Below are positions 10,300 to 20,970 of a stretch of 64,000 nucleotides of DNA, piece by piece (within the stretch, counting starts at the first letter, position 1; the number at the start of each line of letters is the position of its first letter). A program made the translations under genes and the position numbers. The stretch is from Porphyra umbilicalis. Taxonomy: Eukaryota; Rhodophyta; Bangiophyceae; Bangiales; Bangiaceae. The notes under the pieces are model-generated. The model did no database searches and was not told the DNA's origin. It was given only the letters and a program-made list of their open reading frames with translations. Location: assembly GCA_002049455.2 (NCBI GenBank), contig KV918894.1, positions 1 to 64,000 on the forward strand. The letters run 5' to 3'.

Positions 10300-11240
10300 G
10301 GCCACGGCGCGGGGCGCGTGCGCGTGGCGGGGAAGAACCGGCGGCGCGGCGCGGCGGCGGAGCGGCACCCCCCGTCCCCCGCGCAGGTGCCAGCGGTGTC
10401 AGGCGACGACGGTGACGCGGTCGAGCGCGTGGGCGGGGTGGCAGCAGCAGGGGGAAAAAAAAAAAGGGCGCCGAGGGTGGGGCCCCAAAACAGAGGGCGC
10501 GCGTCGGCCACACGCCCCGCGACGCGCACACGCGCCGCGCTGGCCCAACGGGGCGGGGCGGCCGCCGGCACGGCGACACACAACCGGAAGAGCGCGAGAC
10601 CGCCGCAACGCTGGTACAGCAAAGGCGGCGAGGCGGGCGCGGCTGGGAGATAAAAAAGAAGCGGCGCTTGGGTCGTGGCAAACACCTGGGGGGGGCGGGG
10701 GGATCGACGGGGGAGCGCCGCGCGGCCGGGTCGTGGCAACGGGCGAGCCGACGCGGTGTTGCAAGCGCCGCGCCAGCGAGCGTGACGCGACCAGCGTCCG
10801 GCAGGGGTGCCGGCCCGGCCGGGCCGCGGCGACGTGTGGTCCCCCCAAGGGCGCCAAGTGAGACCCTGCCACTGTGCTGGCGGCGCGTGGGCGGCCCACA
10901 CACGCCCAGTTAAGGTGTCTCTTACGGCTTCGAGCATTACAGACAGCTTCGAAAATAATGTCGCGACGTGGAGAAATCTGAATGGGGCACGGGGTCGCAG
11001 CCGCGACCCCGTAGTTTCGAGGTCTGCGCCACTGTGAGAGGGGTGCGACCCCGTGCGATTGGGAGCAGCTGAGAGGGGTAGCGAATCAATTCGATACCCA
11101 CGTGATCGATTTCAGGCCGTCGCCGTCGCCGCGATTCCATCCCATCCCCTTCCGCGCTGTGATCGTGGTTTCAACGACAAACAGCAGCCTGCCGCGCTTC
11201 GTTCCCCGGCTCTCTTCACGTCTCTCGTATCAACCGCTTC
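10300..11240. other. GC-rich intergenic stretch
   Basis: Open frames on both strands look driven by composition (Ala/Arg/Pro runs). There is an A run at 10456-10465. From about 10900 the composition becomes more balanced. No gene, RNA or clear repeat supported. Confidence 0.4.
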
Positions 11241-11708
11241 GTGATTGGTTGGCTTAACCGCGGTGAGTCGATCGCGTGGACAGTTGGCGCAAGGCCGCTT
11301 TGCCCCGTGGTTCCATATGCCACGGGCAGTAGCCTCGACGCCGGCTGCGAGGTTCCCCATTCGATGCACCTTTTTTCCTTCATTGTGTCTCACACGCCCA
11401 TTACATGCTTCGTACTTGTTTTCTCTGTGACTCCTGTCGTGCTTGAAGCGCAGATATATAAAGCCGGTTTGCGGAACCACTGCCCCGTGTGGAAATGGGC
11501 ACAAAGAGAGCCCTGCCGAGGTATGACAAACGAACACTGCGATGCTGCTAATCCAGTGCCTTACCAGAAACAGGAAAGTCTGTCTGAGGTAGGACTAGCT
11601 ACGTTCGGGCCCGTTTCTGACTGCAGTCGCCCACTCGTTGCTCTTTTTGCACTGTTCTCTGTCTCCGTGCTATTGCTGTCTTGCAGTGTCTCCAGTCCAG
11701 ACTTGAGA

Positions 11709-13715
11709 ATGGCCTTTCCGCACGAGATATTGGCCTTCCGTTGCACTGAGTACGCTCAGGCGTTCCTCAAACCTGGCGCCGGGTTACAACGATGGCGTGA
11801 GTCCGCTGCCTGTATTATTGGCCAATCCCTCTATGCACAGGTGAGCAGCCTACCAGAGGTGTGTTGCAAGCGCTCGGCGGGCATGGACGCCCTCTGTGTG
11901 CCGCTGGGCCTGTGCGACCGGTGCTATTGCCGGGCAAAGCGTGCGAGACACGGCAACGGAGGACGCTCGGTGCGACGCGCCGGTGCTCCGCCCCACCTGT
12001 CGGCAGGGATGTTCTCCGCGGCGCGCCCACCTCTACTCGTGCCCGTTAACGCGAGGCTGCATGCCACACACCCGGGCAATGATGCCTCCTCCGAGTCTAT
12101 CGCTCGGGTGTGCAATCCTTGCCAACTCGCTCGAGACCGGATCTCGCGACTCGAGACCATACTCGCGCGAGCCACGCAGCGCGCAGCTCTCGAGAGGTCA
12201 AAGGCAGACGACCTGCGCCTTCGACTGCTGATGGCCCTTACGGCGCCGTTGTCTACACCGGAGGAGCCGCCCGCACCGGAGATGCCACCCACACCGCTTT
12301 CCTGTGCTGACTTTTTGGAGAAGTTGCGCCGAGGTGCATTTCGGAAAGACCAGGATGCGCCTGTGCTGCAGGCAATTGCTGCCACCATTTTGCTACCCGG
12401 CAGACCTCCGGAAATTCGGCTGAAGTGGGGCAACGGGGTCGAACTTGTCTACAAGCGACAGGTTTCCCCTCGCAAGCCGGCTGTGAAACGCAGTCAGCGC
12501 TACAAGCGCTTGGCTTCTGGCATTAAGCTGCTTTCCGACGCCGTGGGGGGTGAAGTTAAGGCCGCTGTGGTTGCTGGAGCGCTGACCGTAACTGGCGTTG
12601 CACCTGTCTGCGCGGGGAGCCGACGGCTGCCGGGGGCACCACCTATCTCGCTCACATCCGAAAGGCAGCTAGGGATAATTGCGGCCTCGGGGGTGAGCTT
12701 GTCGGCCTTCAATCGTATTCGCAGGGGTATTGGAGGGTCTCGGCTCGGTCTCGCGAGCCTGCCTGTCCTACGGGCCGCTCGGCTGCGATTGGCTGGGCTC
12801 CCGGCAAAGCAGGTGGCCGTGACGGCTTCTGGGGCGCACCTTGTGAGCCTCAAGGACGCTGTCAAGGAGAAGCTTGACGCCCTGTGGGAGTCAAACGGCT
12901 TCGTGGAGCGGCTCCTGCGAGACCGGGACCTGAAGCCCATCCCCCAGACCGAGGCGTACCAGGTACCCGCTGCCGGAGACATCGGCTCAATGGTGGCCTC
13001 TCCGCCAGCCAATGTCAAAGACGTGCACATGACGCTCGGACTGGACAAGGGCGGCTCGCCCAGCTCCGTCAAGATCGTGGCGGGGCTGGCAAATCAGCGC
13101 CGTCCCCACAGGTTGACCAACACGATCTTAGTGGGCGTTTTCCCCGCCGACAAGGACAAGTATGATGAGGTGTCCGCCATGCTGGGAGAGCACTTGGACA
13201 AGGTGGCGGAGCTTGTCCGCGAGGGCATCGTGGTCGGTGGTGTGCGGCGCGCTCTGAGGCTGATGCTGTCTGGGGACTACGAGGCCCTGTGCACTGTGCA
13301 CGGCCACAAAGGGCCAAGTGCCACTATGCCGTGTTTGATGTGCTATAGCACAAGGGCACCGACCGCGACGCACGCTGGTCTTGACCTGATCTTCGGCACG
13401 CTACAAGATGTGGACGTACCCTCCCCGACTCACCCCCGCACATCCGCTCATCTTGTTGAGATGGCATCGTCACGAGCCTCTGGTGATCCACCGGGCGCGC
13501 TGATTGACGGCACGTCTCAAGCCACCCTTCGCTCTATTGAGCGACCGCCTTTGTTTACAATCGATCCTCGGCAGATCGTGCCCATCCCGCTGCATATTTT
13601 GTTGGGAATTACACTGCGGTTGCTGCGATTGGCCATGGAGCTGATCACGGGTTTTACACTCAAAATTCCGCTAAGTATGCGGCGGGGACGGAGGTGGAGG
13701 CGTGTGCGAACCTAG
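11709..13715 (+). CDS. DDE transposase of the C/D(2)H class, C-terminus cut off
   Basis: The frame is open from 11241, but recognisable protein starts near ATG 11709 (MAFPHEILAFRC). A Cys cluster follows (CCKRSAGMDALC, CDRCYC), then CNPC and a coiled-coil-like stretch of charged helix (RDRISRLETILARATQRAAL). The catalytic core shows a first Asp in LGLDKGG (13044-13046), a second Asp in SGDYEALC (13275-13277), a CLMC pair (13332-13343) and a His in IPLHILLG. Asp, Asp, C-x2-C, then His is the C/D(2)H pattern shared by CMC, Kolobok, hAT-like and RAG/Transib-type transposases; I cannot choose among them. Near 13660 the sensible reading moves to another frame (KYAAGTEVEACANLVRAMAV), then a 1.2 kb element interrupts it at 13768. 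The final catalytic Glu should lie in the lost part. Confidence 0.65.
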   Translation: MAFPHEILAFRCTEYAQAFLKPGAGLQRWRESAACIIGQSLYAQVSSLPEVCCKRSAGMDALCVPLGLCDRCYCRAKRARHGNGGRSVRRAGAPPHLSAGMFSAARPPLLVPVNARLHATHPGNDASSESIARVCNPCQLARDRISRLETILARATQRAALERSKADDLRLRLLMALTAPLSTPEEPPAPEMPPTPLSCADFLEKLRRGAFRKDQDAPVLQAIAATILLPGRPPEIRLKWGNGVELVYKRQVSPRKPAVKRSQRYKRLASGIKLLSDAVGGEVKAAVVAGALTVTGVAPVCAGSRRLPGAPPISLTSERQLGIIAASGVSLSAFNRIRRGIGGSRLGLASLPVLRAARLRLAGLPAKQVAVTASGAHLVSLKDAVKEKLDALWESNGFVERLLRDRDLKPIPQTEAYQVPAAGDIGSMVASPPANVKDVHMTLGLDKGGSPSSVKIVAGLANQRRPHRLTNTILVGVFPADKDKYDEVSAMLGEHLDKVAELVREGIVVGGVRRALRLMLSGDYEALCTVHGHKGPSATMPCLMCYSTRAPTATHAGLDLIFGTLQDVDVPSPTHPRTSAHLVEMASSRASGDPPGALIDGTSQATLRSIERPPLFTIDPRQIVPIPLHILLGITLRLLRLAMELITGFTLKIPLSMRRGRRWRRVRT

Positions 13716-13769
13716 TGCGCGCGATGGCCGTTGCACGCGAGGCGAGCAACACGAATTTGTCGTCGGATA

Positions 13770-14974
13770 CTGTCCCTGACGCAATTCTGGATCAGCGACG
13801 CAAAGCTGGATCACCGGAATCGTCGATTCCAGCTCATTTGCCCGTCTTTTTACTGCTTTTTCTCTCTTCTTCGGCGCTGCTACAAAAATAAAACAGCGGT
13901 GGGGGAGAAAACATACCAACAGAAAGCCCAGAGGAAGGCACATCTTTTGCTGTCAAGGGTGCTCGTATGCTCGAAAAAAAACGGAGACGGTCGGGGTGGC
14001 GCGGAAGGAGGCCGTCCTTTCGGCGCTAAGTGCTCGTAACATTGCAGATCCGGCCGATCGATCGCGGTCGGGATCACAAACCGGTGATCCGGAGCAGTGA
14101 TCGGGGGCCCTCCGCACGGATGGCACTCATCCGCGAGCGCGCACTTTCTCGCCGACGCGTGCACTCGTTGCTGCCAAGTGCCAGCCCGCGCGCCCTTTCC
14201 GTCAACACCCCCTGTCTGTGCCCGGGACAGCGGCCTGCGAGGTGGTGAGGTGCGGTGGTGCGGCCGCCGCGACGGCGCGCGCCGGCGTGGTGGCAGGGTG
14301 GGGCGGCGCGGCTACCGCGACGGCACCGACGACGCGCGCAGGTGTTGTCGCACGGTGGGGCGGGGCGACCGCCACGACAATACCGAGCGCCGTGCTGTGG
14401 TATGGTAGTGCGGCGCGTCCGCCCCCACGGCACCGACGAGGCGTGCCAGCGTGGTAGCAGTGTGGGGTGGCGCGGCCGCCGCGACGGCGACGACGAGGAG
14501 CGCCGGCGTGGTGGCAGGCTGGGGCGGCGCGGACGCCGCGAAGGAGCCACCGAGGCGCGCCAACCTGGCCGCAGGGAGGGGTGGGGCGGCTCGGGTGATG
14601 GCGTAGTCCTGACGCGGGGGCAACGCGTCCTGTGTGCACAGGCATGGGGAGGCGAGCACGACCGACCAACGCATCGAACACGATCGCCTGCTCCAATTGA
14701 CGATCGTCCACAGTTGCCAAGTAGCCTACGAAATCAATCCGATTCGCCGTGATCCACAGTTGCGTCGCCCGTGTCACGGAAGGTCATCAATGAAACACAA
14801 CTTCAAGCTACCAAAAGGACAAGAAGAACGAGACAAAAGGCAGCACATGCCGTAGACGAAAGAAAGCTCTCCTCAGCGCCTTCTCAGATCTGTCTTCAGA
14901 TGTTTCCTCCGATGAGATCCAACAACGCTATCCTCCAGAGCAGTATTCTTGATCCAGAATTGCGTCAGGGACAG
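13770..14974. mobile_element. TA-flanked element with 25 bp perfect TIRs
   Basis: The ends are perfect inverted copies beginning CTGTCCCTGACGCAATTC (13770-13794 and 14950-14974), and TA lies outside each (13768-13769, 14975-14976). This is a Tc1/mariner-like arrangement without a transposase. The body is AT-richer at both edges and GC-rich in the middle, where a minisatellite sits. It inserted into the coding part of the upstream transposase, so it is younger than that gene. Confidence 0.85.
14245..14600. repeat. Minisatellite, about 60 bp unit, about six copies
   Basis: Imperfect units run GTGGGGCGGCGCGG, then a CGC/GACGGCACCGACGA segment, then a short variable tail. Long open frames across it on both strands (Arg/Ala/Pro/Thr-rich) are by-products of the repeat. 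Confidence 0.7.
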
Positions 14975-14976
14975 TA

Positions 14977-16418
14977 CAGGGAGGTCGGCCAAAGTGGGGG
15001 CGAGGAGGGCGCGAAGGAGTGGGGACAGGCGCAAGAGGGAGAACAAAGCCGGGTCTTGCGAGTGCAGGGCTACTCGAGAGAAGGCTATTAGGGAGGGGAG
15101 GAAGTGGGCGAGGAAGGTCTTTTAAGGTTGGCGATCGGACCTTCGAGACTTTTCTTACGCGTCTAGCATCTGGTGGGGAATGAAAAGATGCAGGCCGATT
15201 GTTCAACTTTGCCCACTGCGCTTCTATCAATCAACAGATCAGAGGGGAAAATGGGGAGCCACCTGACCAATGCGAACAGCTATTTTGAGCCTGTTCCCCT
15301 CCTCGAGGCCCATCCCGCTGCAACCTCTAGCCAGTACCTCGCCAATGGACCGATGCCGCCCCCCCTTCCACTGGTGAGCTAGAGTGCGGGCGCGGCCACG
15401 CACCTTAGTGAGATCACAGCCAGCTGCCCCTCGCGGGGGAAGCACACAATCAGCACCTCGCCTAATGTTGTGTCCGGCGCCCTCCATACGGCGGCGCGCC
15501 CCCATCTCCCCCCCAGTACTGACAAACACAGCGCACAACAGGGACGCCAACGACCCGTGCCAGCCCGCAATTTCCCGCGCAGTTCATCCTTCCTGCCACG
15601 ATTGCAGCAGTTGTTCGCCGCCTAAGCGTCTATAGTGGCCACACGCCCTCATGAACCCCGGACTCTTCTTTTCGCCCCCCCTAGACCGGCATCGAGCACG
15701 GTCAACTCTGCGCCGTGCTCACCTAGGGCGCACCGCCACATTCTTTTAGACTCGGTCAAACGCTGCAGAACTCAATGAAAGTGCTGAATCAGACAGAGGG
15801 AAGAAGGCGTGTACCAACGCTGTCGATGAATGCCCTCGAAGGGCGAGCGCGGCCGCATAGAAACACGGACGGCAAAAGGAAAAGACTGAGCGGACAGTTG
15901 TGGGAGGCGCACAAGGCCAGGACGTGGTCGGACGGGACACCGAACAATCTCCAGCTCGGTCAGGGTGTCGACAACGGGTCGCGTCGACCTTGCCCGGAGC
16001 GTCGCTTGTCACGACGAGTGTGCGATTCAAAATCTATTGACTTGCGCCGGATCATTTTCATGCCACGTCTGCGGGAAGCACCCCTCATGCCCTTGTCCAG
16101 GTCCCTCGGCACAACGTACGAGAATCTGGTCCCAAATGACTGTGGAACTATTGACACAGTGCCATCCAGCCAATGGAAACTCGAATTGAGAAGGTCGAGT
16201 CAATCAGCAGGTAGATTTTCTCTTGAAACCCGTACGAGACGGACCGCCCACTGCTAACTGGGCGTGCACAGCGCAGCGCCGTTGGGCGCTGGGGTCGCGC
16301 CGGCTGTGGGTCACGTGCCACCGCTCACTGGTGGCGGTCCTGAACGTGCGTTGCTGGATTGTTTAAGGGGTTAGCGTCGATTTACATATCCGGGTAGACA
16401 CACTCTTAGCGGCGACTC
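14977..16418. other. No gene seen
   Basis: Mixed-composition DNA with several short open frames and no motif. The first part could hold the remaining C-terminal codons of the transposase cut at 13768, but I see no conserved residue to support that. Confidence 0.45.
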
Positions 16419-16824
16419 AGGCCCGTTCGCAGACTCCAACGTCGCTTCGCATAACGCCGGTATAACGCCCGAAACGCTGCGAAAGAAACATGCGGGCCCG
16501 GTCAGCATTCGTTTCAAATACACCATCAAAATATCAAATATATACTGGCCTTACCTTAACGCACAGTCGACGTTCCCCTGCGGACAAAGCCACGTTCTCG
16601 GCCAGCGCGCGTGCTCCTCACCTACCTCACAGATTTCTCACGCGTGGGGCAGGTTGTCGCCATGGACCCTGCCTCCATCCTGCGTCATGGTCAGTTTGTC
16701 ACCACCGTAGGAGGCGCCGTGTATGCCCAGAGAGGCTAAATTTCCCCTCTCTGGTACCACACCCCAGCCCGTGTCTCTGTTGCTGATGTACAAGAAAGGT
16801 ACGGGAGCAAGTATCTTCGAGCTA

Positions 16825-16956
16825 CAGCCGTTCTCCCAAAAATCCCGCACTCCAACTGGTACAAAACAGTTTCAAATCGGCCTCTGCGGGGTCTTAGAGG
16901 CCGATTTGGAACTCTTTTGCAACTGTTGGAGTGCGGGCTTTTTTGGAGAACGGCTG
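16825..16956. mobile_element. 132 bp fold-back MITE
   Basis: Almost the whole length is one inverted repeat, beginning CAGCCGTTCTCC at both ends, through CCCGCACTCCAAC and a central CAAATCGGCCTC pair. TA flanks each end (16823-16824, 16957-16958). The outer 20 bp match the ends of the 9.85 kb transposon at 34730-44578, so this is a good candidate for a non-autonomous element moved by the same enzyme. Confidence 0.88.
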
Positions 16957-16957
16957 T

Positions 16958-17146
16958 ATGCGCATGCCCCTTAGCGCTTTTTGTGACCTCGTTGACGCTT
17001 TGCGGCCGCGCCTTTCTCGGCTCGGCGTGCCACCCGATGTGCGGACCGCGATTGCGCTGCGATATTTTGGCGGCGGGAGCTACATTGACAGTGGCGAGAC
17101 GCCGTTTGCACGCCAGCGCTCCCACAGCGCGTTCTTGATGCCATGA
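16958..17146 (+). pseudogene. Harbinger transposase N-terminal fragment
   Basis: The peptide LSAFCDLVDALRPRL followed by VPPDVRTAIALRYFGGGSYID is the helical N-terminal signature found before the catalytic core in PIF/Harbinger transposases. The catalytic part is absent. The fragment starts right at the fold-back element's right border and lies inside the AGGCCC-end element, which fits a deletion derivative of a Harbinger transposon. Confidence 0.7.
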
Positions 17147-17414
17147 ATTGGCAGGCCTCGGCTCCCCAGCTCCTCCTGGAGGTGCTTAAAAGAGACACGA
17201 GAGGCCATGCTGGATCAGATGGGAATGTGGCACAGCAACGATTGGGGTGGTGGTTTGGTTAAGTGGTCGATGCGAGGAGCGGTGTGATGGCGCGGTGAGG
17301 TCCGTGACAGACGAAGGCGGGTGTTGGATCGTCCGACCGGACTCCCGAACTGACGCCAGTACCCATTTCCTCATGTAATCGGTCCACCAGATGCTAACAG
17401 AATGGGACTTGTAT

Positions 17415-17477
17415 AACGTTATATACCGTTATGACATACGCGAGCCGCTCGCGTATGTCATAGCGTTATATAACGCC
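17415..17477. repeat. Palindrome near the right end of AGGCCC copy 1
   Basis: Near-perfect inverted repeat with TATGACATACGCGAG and its complement around CCG, continued by CGTTATATA arms. The core resembles the palindrome at 20827-20861 in copy 2 (ACATACGCG...CGCGTATGT), at a similar distance from the right terminus (about 90 versus 110 bp). Confidence 0.85.
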
Positions 17478-17581
17478 TGATCCGTGATTGAACAATCAGG
17501 GCGGCGTTATGTTTAAGCGAACGAGCGTCATGCGAGTCTGCGAACGGGCCTCAGAGACATTCCCCAGCGTTGGCCTGTAAT

Positions 17582-17612
17582 GAAAGCGCGTTCGCGAAAA
17601 CACCCTGGACTT
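17582..17612 (+). repeat. Dispersed 31 bp repeat, copy 2
   Basis: Matches 6920-6950 (opposite strand) at 27 of 31 bases. With a shorter inverted match near 19484-19503 it may bound a GC-rich element of about 1.9 kb carrying the ORF at 17710-18815. Confidence 0.6.
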
Positions 17613-17709
17613 GCCAAAACGAAAAAAACGTCTTCACAAGACGAAATATAGGCAGCCGCCGTGGCGGACGGCGGTTGCCACTAAAGCACGGCGGCCACCA
17701 GCCGGGAAG

Positions 17710-18815
17710 CTACCGGCCGTTGCTGGACGCGCCGCCGCCACCGCCTCCGCTACCGCCGCCGCCGCCACCCAAGCCAGACGGCGACAGCGGCGATGCGTCG
17801 CCAGCAATCGTGTCCTGGGCAAAGAACACATATGGTTCGGCGGGAGAGAGGGAAGACGGCGCGGGCGCCGCCGCTGCGGCGCCCGTCGTGCCCCCCCCAC
17901 ACAGGGACAACATCCCACACGACCGGCGGGGTCCGAACAGGTGGTGCCGCGGCTCCACCGGCCGCTGCCGGTGGGCGCGCCAGCTCACCCGCAGTCCCGT
18001 GGTGGCAACGTTGGGCGACAGCGACGGCGGCAGCGGCTCTGCCGCCGACGCCACCGCAGCCGCCGTGGCCGCAACGTCGTCAAGCCCGCCCACGCGGTCT
18101 GCACAGCCGCCCACGCCGTCGGCAAAGCCGCCCGCGCCTTCGGCATGCGCACCAGTGCTGCTGTCGCCGTCTATCTCCCCCTCACCCGCGGCCGGCGGCG
18201 CGCGACGTGGGCTCCGGAGCCACAGCCACCGCGGCGGCTCTTCTGCTCCCTCCGCCACGCCCGCCCCATTCAACGTCAAGTACCCAACAAGCGCGGCGGC
18301 GCGGAGTCCCCCGCAGGCGTCTCCCCCGCACGGGGCCCACGGCCCCCCCCGGGGGTCACCGGCACACTGATGGTCCACCCCCCCCTCTCTGCCCACCCCC
18401 ACCCTCGCACCCGCCGCCGCCGATGCCGCGGCGGCGGCGGCGGCCTCCCCCAACAACGTGCGGCGCTCATCCGCGGCGACGCGATAGCCCGCGGCGGCGG
18501 CCACCGCCCGGTGCGCGCGGCCAGCCGGGGGCCCGCCTGAACGCCCGCCGATAGGTGGCGCACGCCTCCCCCTCCGCGTCCTCCGGCGCGGTGATAACGA
18601 CGCGACCCCCGTGCCGTATGGCGCGGTCGAGCTCCACCCCCCCCCCGCCAATTGGATAAGGTCACAACCCCAAATGCGGGCGCGGCCACGCCGACAGCGG
18701 TGGCCCGCAGCGTCAGTGCCGAGCCGTCGGCGACCGCCGTGGCGGCGTGGCAATCGTACGCAGGGCGTTTCCCGCGACTGCTCCGATGAAGCTCGCCACC
18801 ATCACCACCATTCAT
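17710..18815 (-). CDS. Unknown Gly-rich protein, frame uncertain
   Basis: From ATG 18815 (MNGGDGGELHRSS) one frame reads GKRPAYDCHAATAVADG; the best later frame reads ALVGYLTLNGAGVAEGAEE, NVATTGLRVSWRAHR and AEPYVFFAQDTIAGDAS, and ends in a Gly tract (GGGGGGSGGGGGGASSNGR). The change of frame falls around C runs near 18375 and 18640. No family recognised. It lies between two copies of a dispersed repeat, so it may be element-borne. Composition alone keeps several frames open here, so the model is weak. Confidence 0.35.
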
Positions 18816-19974
18816 GGCACAGGAGCACAACCACAACCCGTTCGAGGTCAGCCACAGCCCCACGCAAGCGACACCCCTCCATGACGTGCCGTGCGACCAC
18901 CACCCTCCCCTCCCCGCGGCTCCCACATGTGGTCGACGTACGCTCAAACGCTCGCGCCCGTGCCCAGGCTGCCCCAACTGCAGCCCCATGCCGTTGACGC
19001 GCGACCTCACAGCTCGCAGCCCGGCATGTTGCGGGAACGGACGCGACCACGGAGACCGTCACGCATTCAGCGCCGCACGACCCCCCGTTTGAAATCTCAA
19101 AACAAACACCTCCCACAGAGCCCCCAGAGCCCGATTTCAGCCAACCACCGCGGACTTGTGACGTCATGGCCGTTCGTGGCCGCTTCCACCTGCCCCCACG
19201 ACCCCGTAAACACCGCACCTGCCCTCACGTACCTTTTCAACCACGATCTGCTCCCTCGGACCGTACGGACGATGAAGATGTCGCCACCTCGAGCAAACTC
19301 GTACGATGGTCGGGCGGACCTATGCGCTTCTTTCCATCGTCAAGCGACAAACTGGGGACACCGCCGGACGACATCGGACGCAAAAAGGCCCGCTTGGGAC
19401 GGTTTTGGTCAAGTACTCCGCAACGTGCACTGGGAAAGGCAACTTATTTTTCAACGTGCGGGTGTGTATAGTACCCTGTTCTAAAGTCCAGGGAGTTTTC
19501 AAAGTGTTCTATCTCCTGTGACTCAAAAATTCTCAATTGATTGAATGTGTGGTGAGCAGCTGGGCAGTTCGAGGACATGGCCGTCCCATTGGTCGCTATG
19601 AAAGTTGGTTTGTGAAAAACCAATCAAGTGTCGCACTCTCGTACATTCCGACGAGTGCTTGCTCTTCTGTGTAAGACTTGCTCTGCACTAGGGTTGCACA
19701 CGACCGCCCTATTTCGGGGGCGTCAAGGGCGCGCGACGGATAAGTTTCCTTACTGACGCGCCATTAGGCAGCCAAAACGCCCTCACGACGCCCCAAGTAG
19801 CGCCCTCAAAGTTCGCAATATGGGACAAGTGGCACCTATATTTTGCTTTCATATGTCATTTTTGTGTCGAGACTGGGTGCCTGTCCCCAACGAAGGTGCA
19901 CAGCCGCCACCTGCTGCATCATGTAGACCCCCCTGAAAACTTTCTCTTCGCGACGCCTTGCTGACGCCCTTTTG
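18816..19974. other. No gene seen
   Basis: Short open frames without motif. Contains the partial dispersed repeat near 19484-19503 and repeated GACGCCC/GCGCCCTC words from 19720 on. Confidence 0.4.
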
Positions 19975-20970
19975 AGGCCCGTTCGCAGCACGTTCGCAGT
20001 TCTGCGGGGCCCGCAGAACCGGGGTGCATTATCTGCGAAAGAACATGCAGGCACCAGACAGACCGTGACTGTATTTATGAGGCATGCGAGACAAGTATAT
20101 TCCCAGTACGATCCAATAGAATATCAATACTGGCCTGGACGTTCGAGATGACCACCTTCGCACCCACTCGTACCACGATGAACCCGCCCGTTTGGCAGAC
20201 TGCCGCCGCGACACATGTCGATAAGATGTCTGCGACCATGTGCCCTCGGCGTGTTTTAGCCTCTCCATCCCCTGGTTCAAACACTCGTTCTAATATTGAC
20301 GACGTGCAGGCCCGCGAAGGGGTTTAAAGTTCAGTTTGGCCGCGCCGTGCGCATGGCAGCGGATGGAGTCGTCGCCCTGGTGAGCTTTTTGCGCTTTCGT
20401 CTTCCACATCGCAGGCTGTATCATTTGTGTCGTACAGCTCTGGCCATGTGATACTTGGGAGGCGGTAGCAACGTTGACATGTGTGAGGTATTTTGCGCGC
20501 ACGCCGCCACGCTGTACCAGTCAGTCTGTCGGAAGACTTCGCTGTGTCAGCAGCGACGGCAGCGGCTCGGAGGGAATATGAGAGGGCTGTGGTTGGTTGG
20601 TGAACTGGTGAAACGAATGATATTGATGTAGGGGCAACACAAGAAGAATGGTTTCCGCGAGGCGAAGAGACGAGAGTGGTTTTCCAGGCGGGCTGATGCT
20701 GTCGCCGCCAGTCAGACGCAGAATTGGGGCCTGGATAGAGACAAGTTGATCTTCAAATGGTAAAACTACTGATATTAACTCTTGCGCATTCGCCGGAACT
20801 ACGTGCAGCGCGGTGCATTCTGGGGTTGTCAACATACGCGGCGCGGCCGCGTATGTTGACACATCGGAGATGCACTAGGCTGCAGCGCACCCCGCGGCGA
20901 CCGTCACGAGCCAATAGGAGCTTCAAATAGCGGGCCCTGTCTTCTGCGACAGCGATCTGCGAAAGGGCCT
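19975..20970. mobile_element. AGGCCC-end element, copy 2
   Basis: Ends are inverted and related to copy 1: AGGCCCGTTCGCAG at 19975-19988 and, on the minus strand, AGGCCCTTTCGCAG at 20957-20970. Both are followed inward by a second GCAG word and GGGCCCGC. A perfect palindrome with 16 bp arms (TGTCAACATACGCGGC) lies at 20827-20861 near the right end, like copy 1. No coding part recognised. Confidence 0.65.

Larger units (their letters stand above)
16419..17551. mobile_element. AGGCCC-end element, copy 1
   Basis: Perfect inverted ends AGGCCCGTTCGCAGACTC (16419-16436, 17534-17551), with looser similarity further in (CATAACGCCG on both sides). Near the right end lies a long palindrome (17415-17477). 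Inside are a Harbinger-like transposase fragment and a 132 bp fold-back insertion. The transposase remnant suggests the family is a Harbinger derivative. No clear target duplication is visible. Confidence 0.7.

Noticed and set aside
11589-11686. Intron in the C/D(2)H transposase gene (GTAGGA to TTGCAG)
   Set aside because: Good-looking splice sites, but removing 98 bp would shift the frame relative to the upstream ATG, and the part upstream has no recognisable protein.
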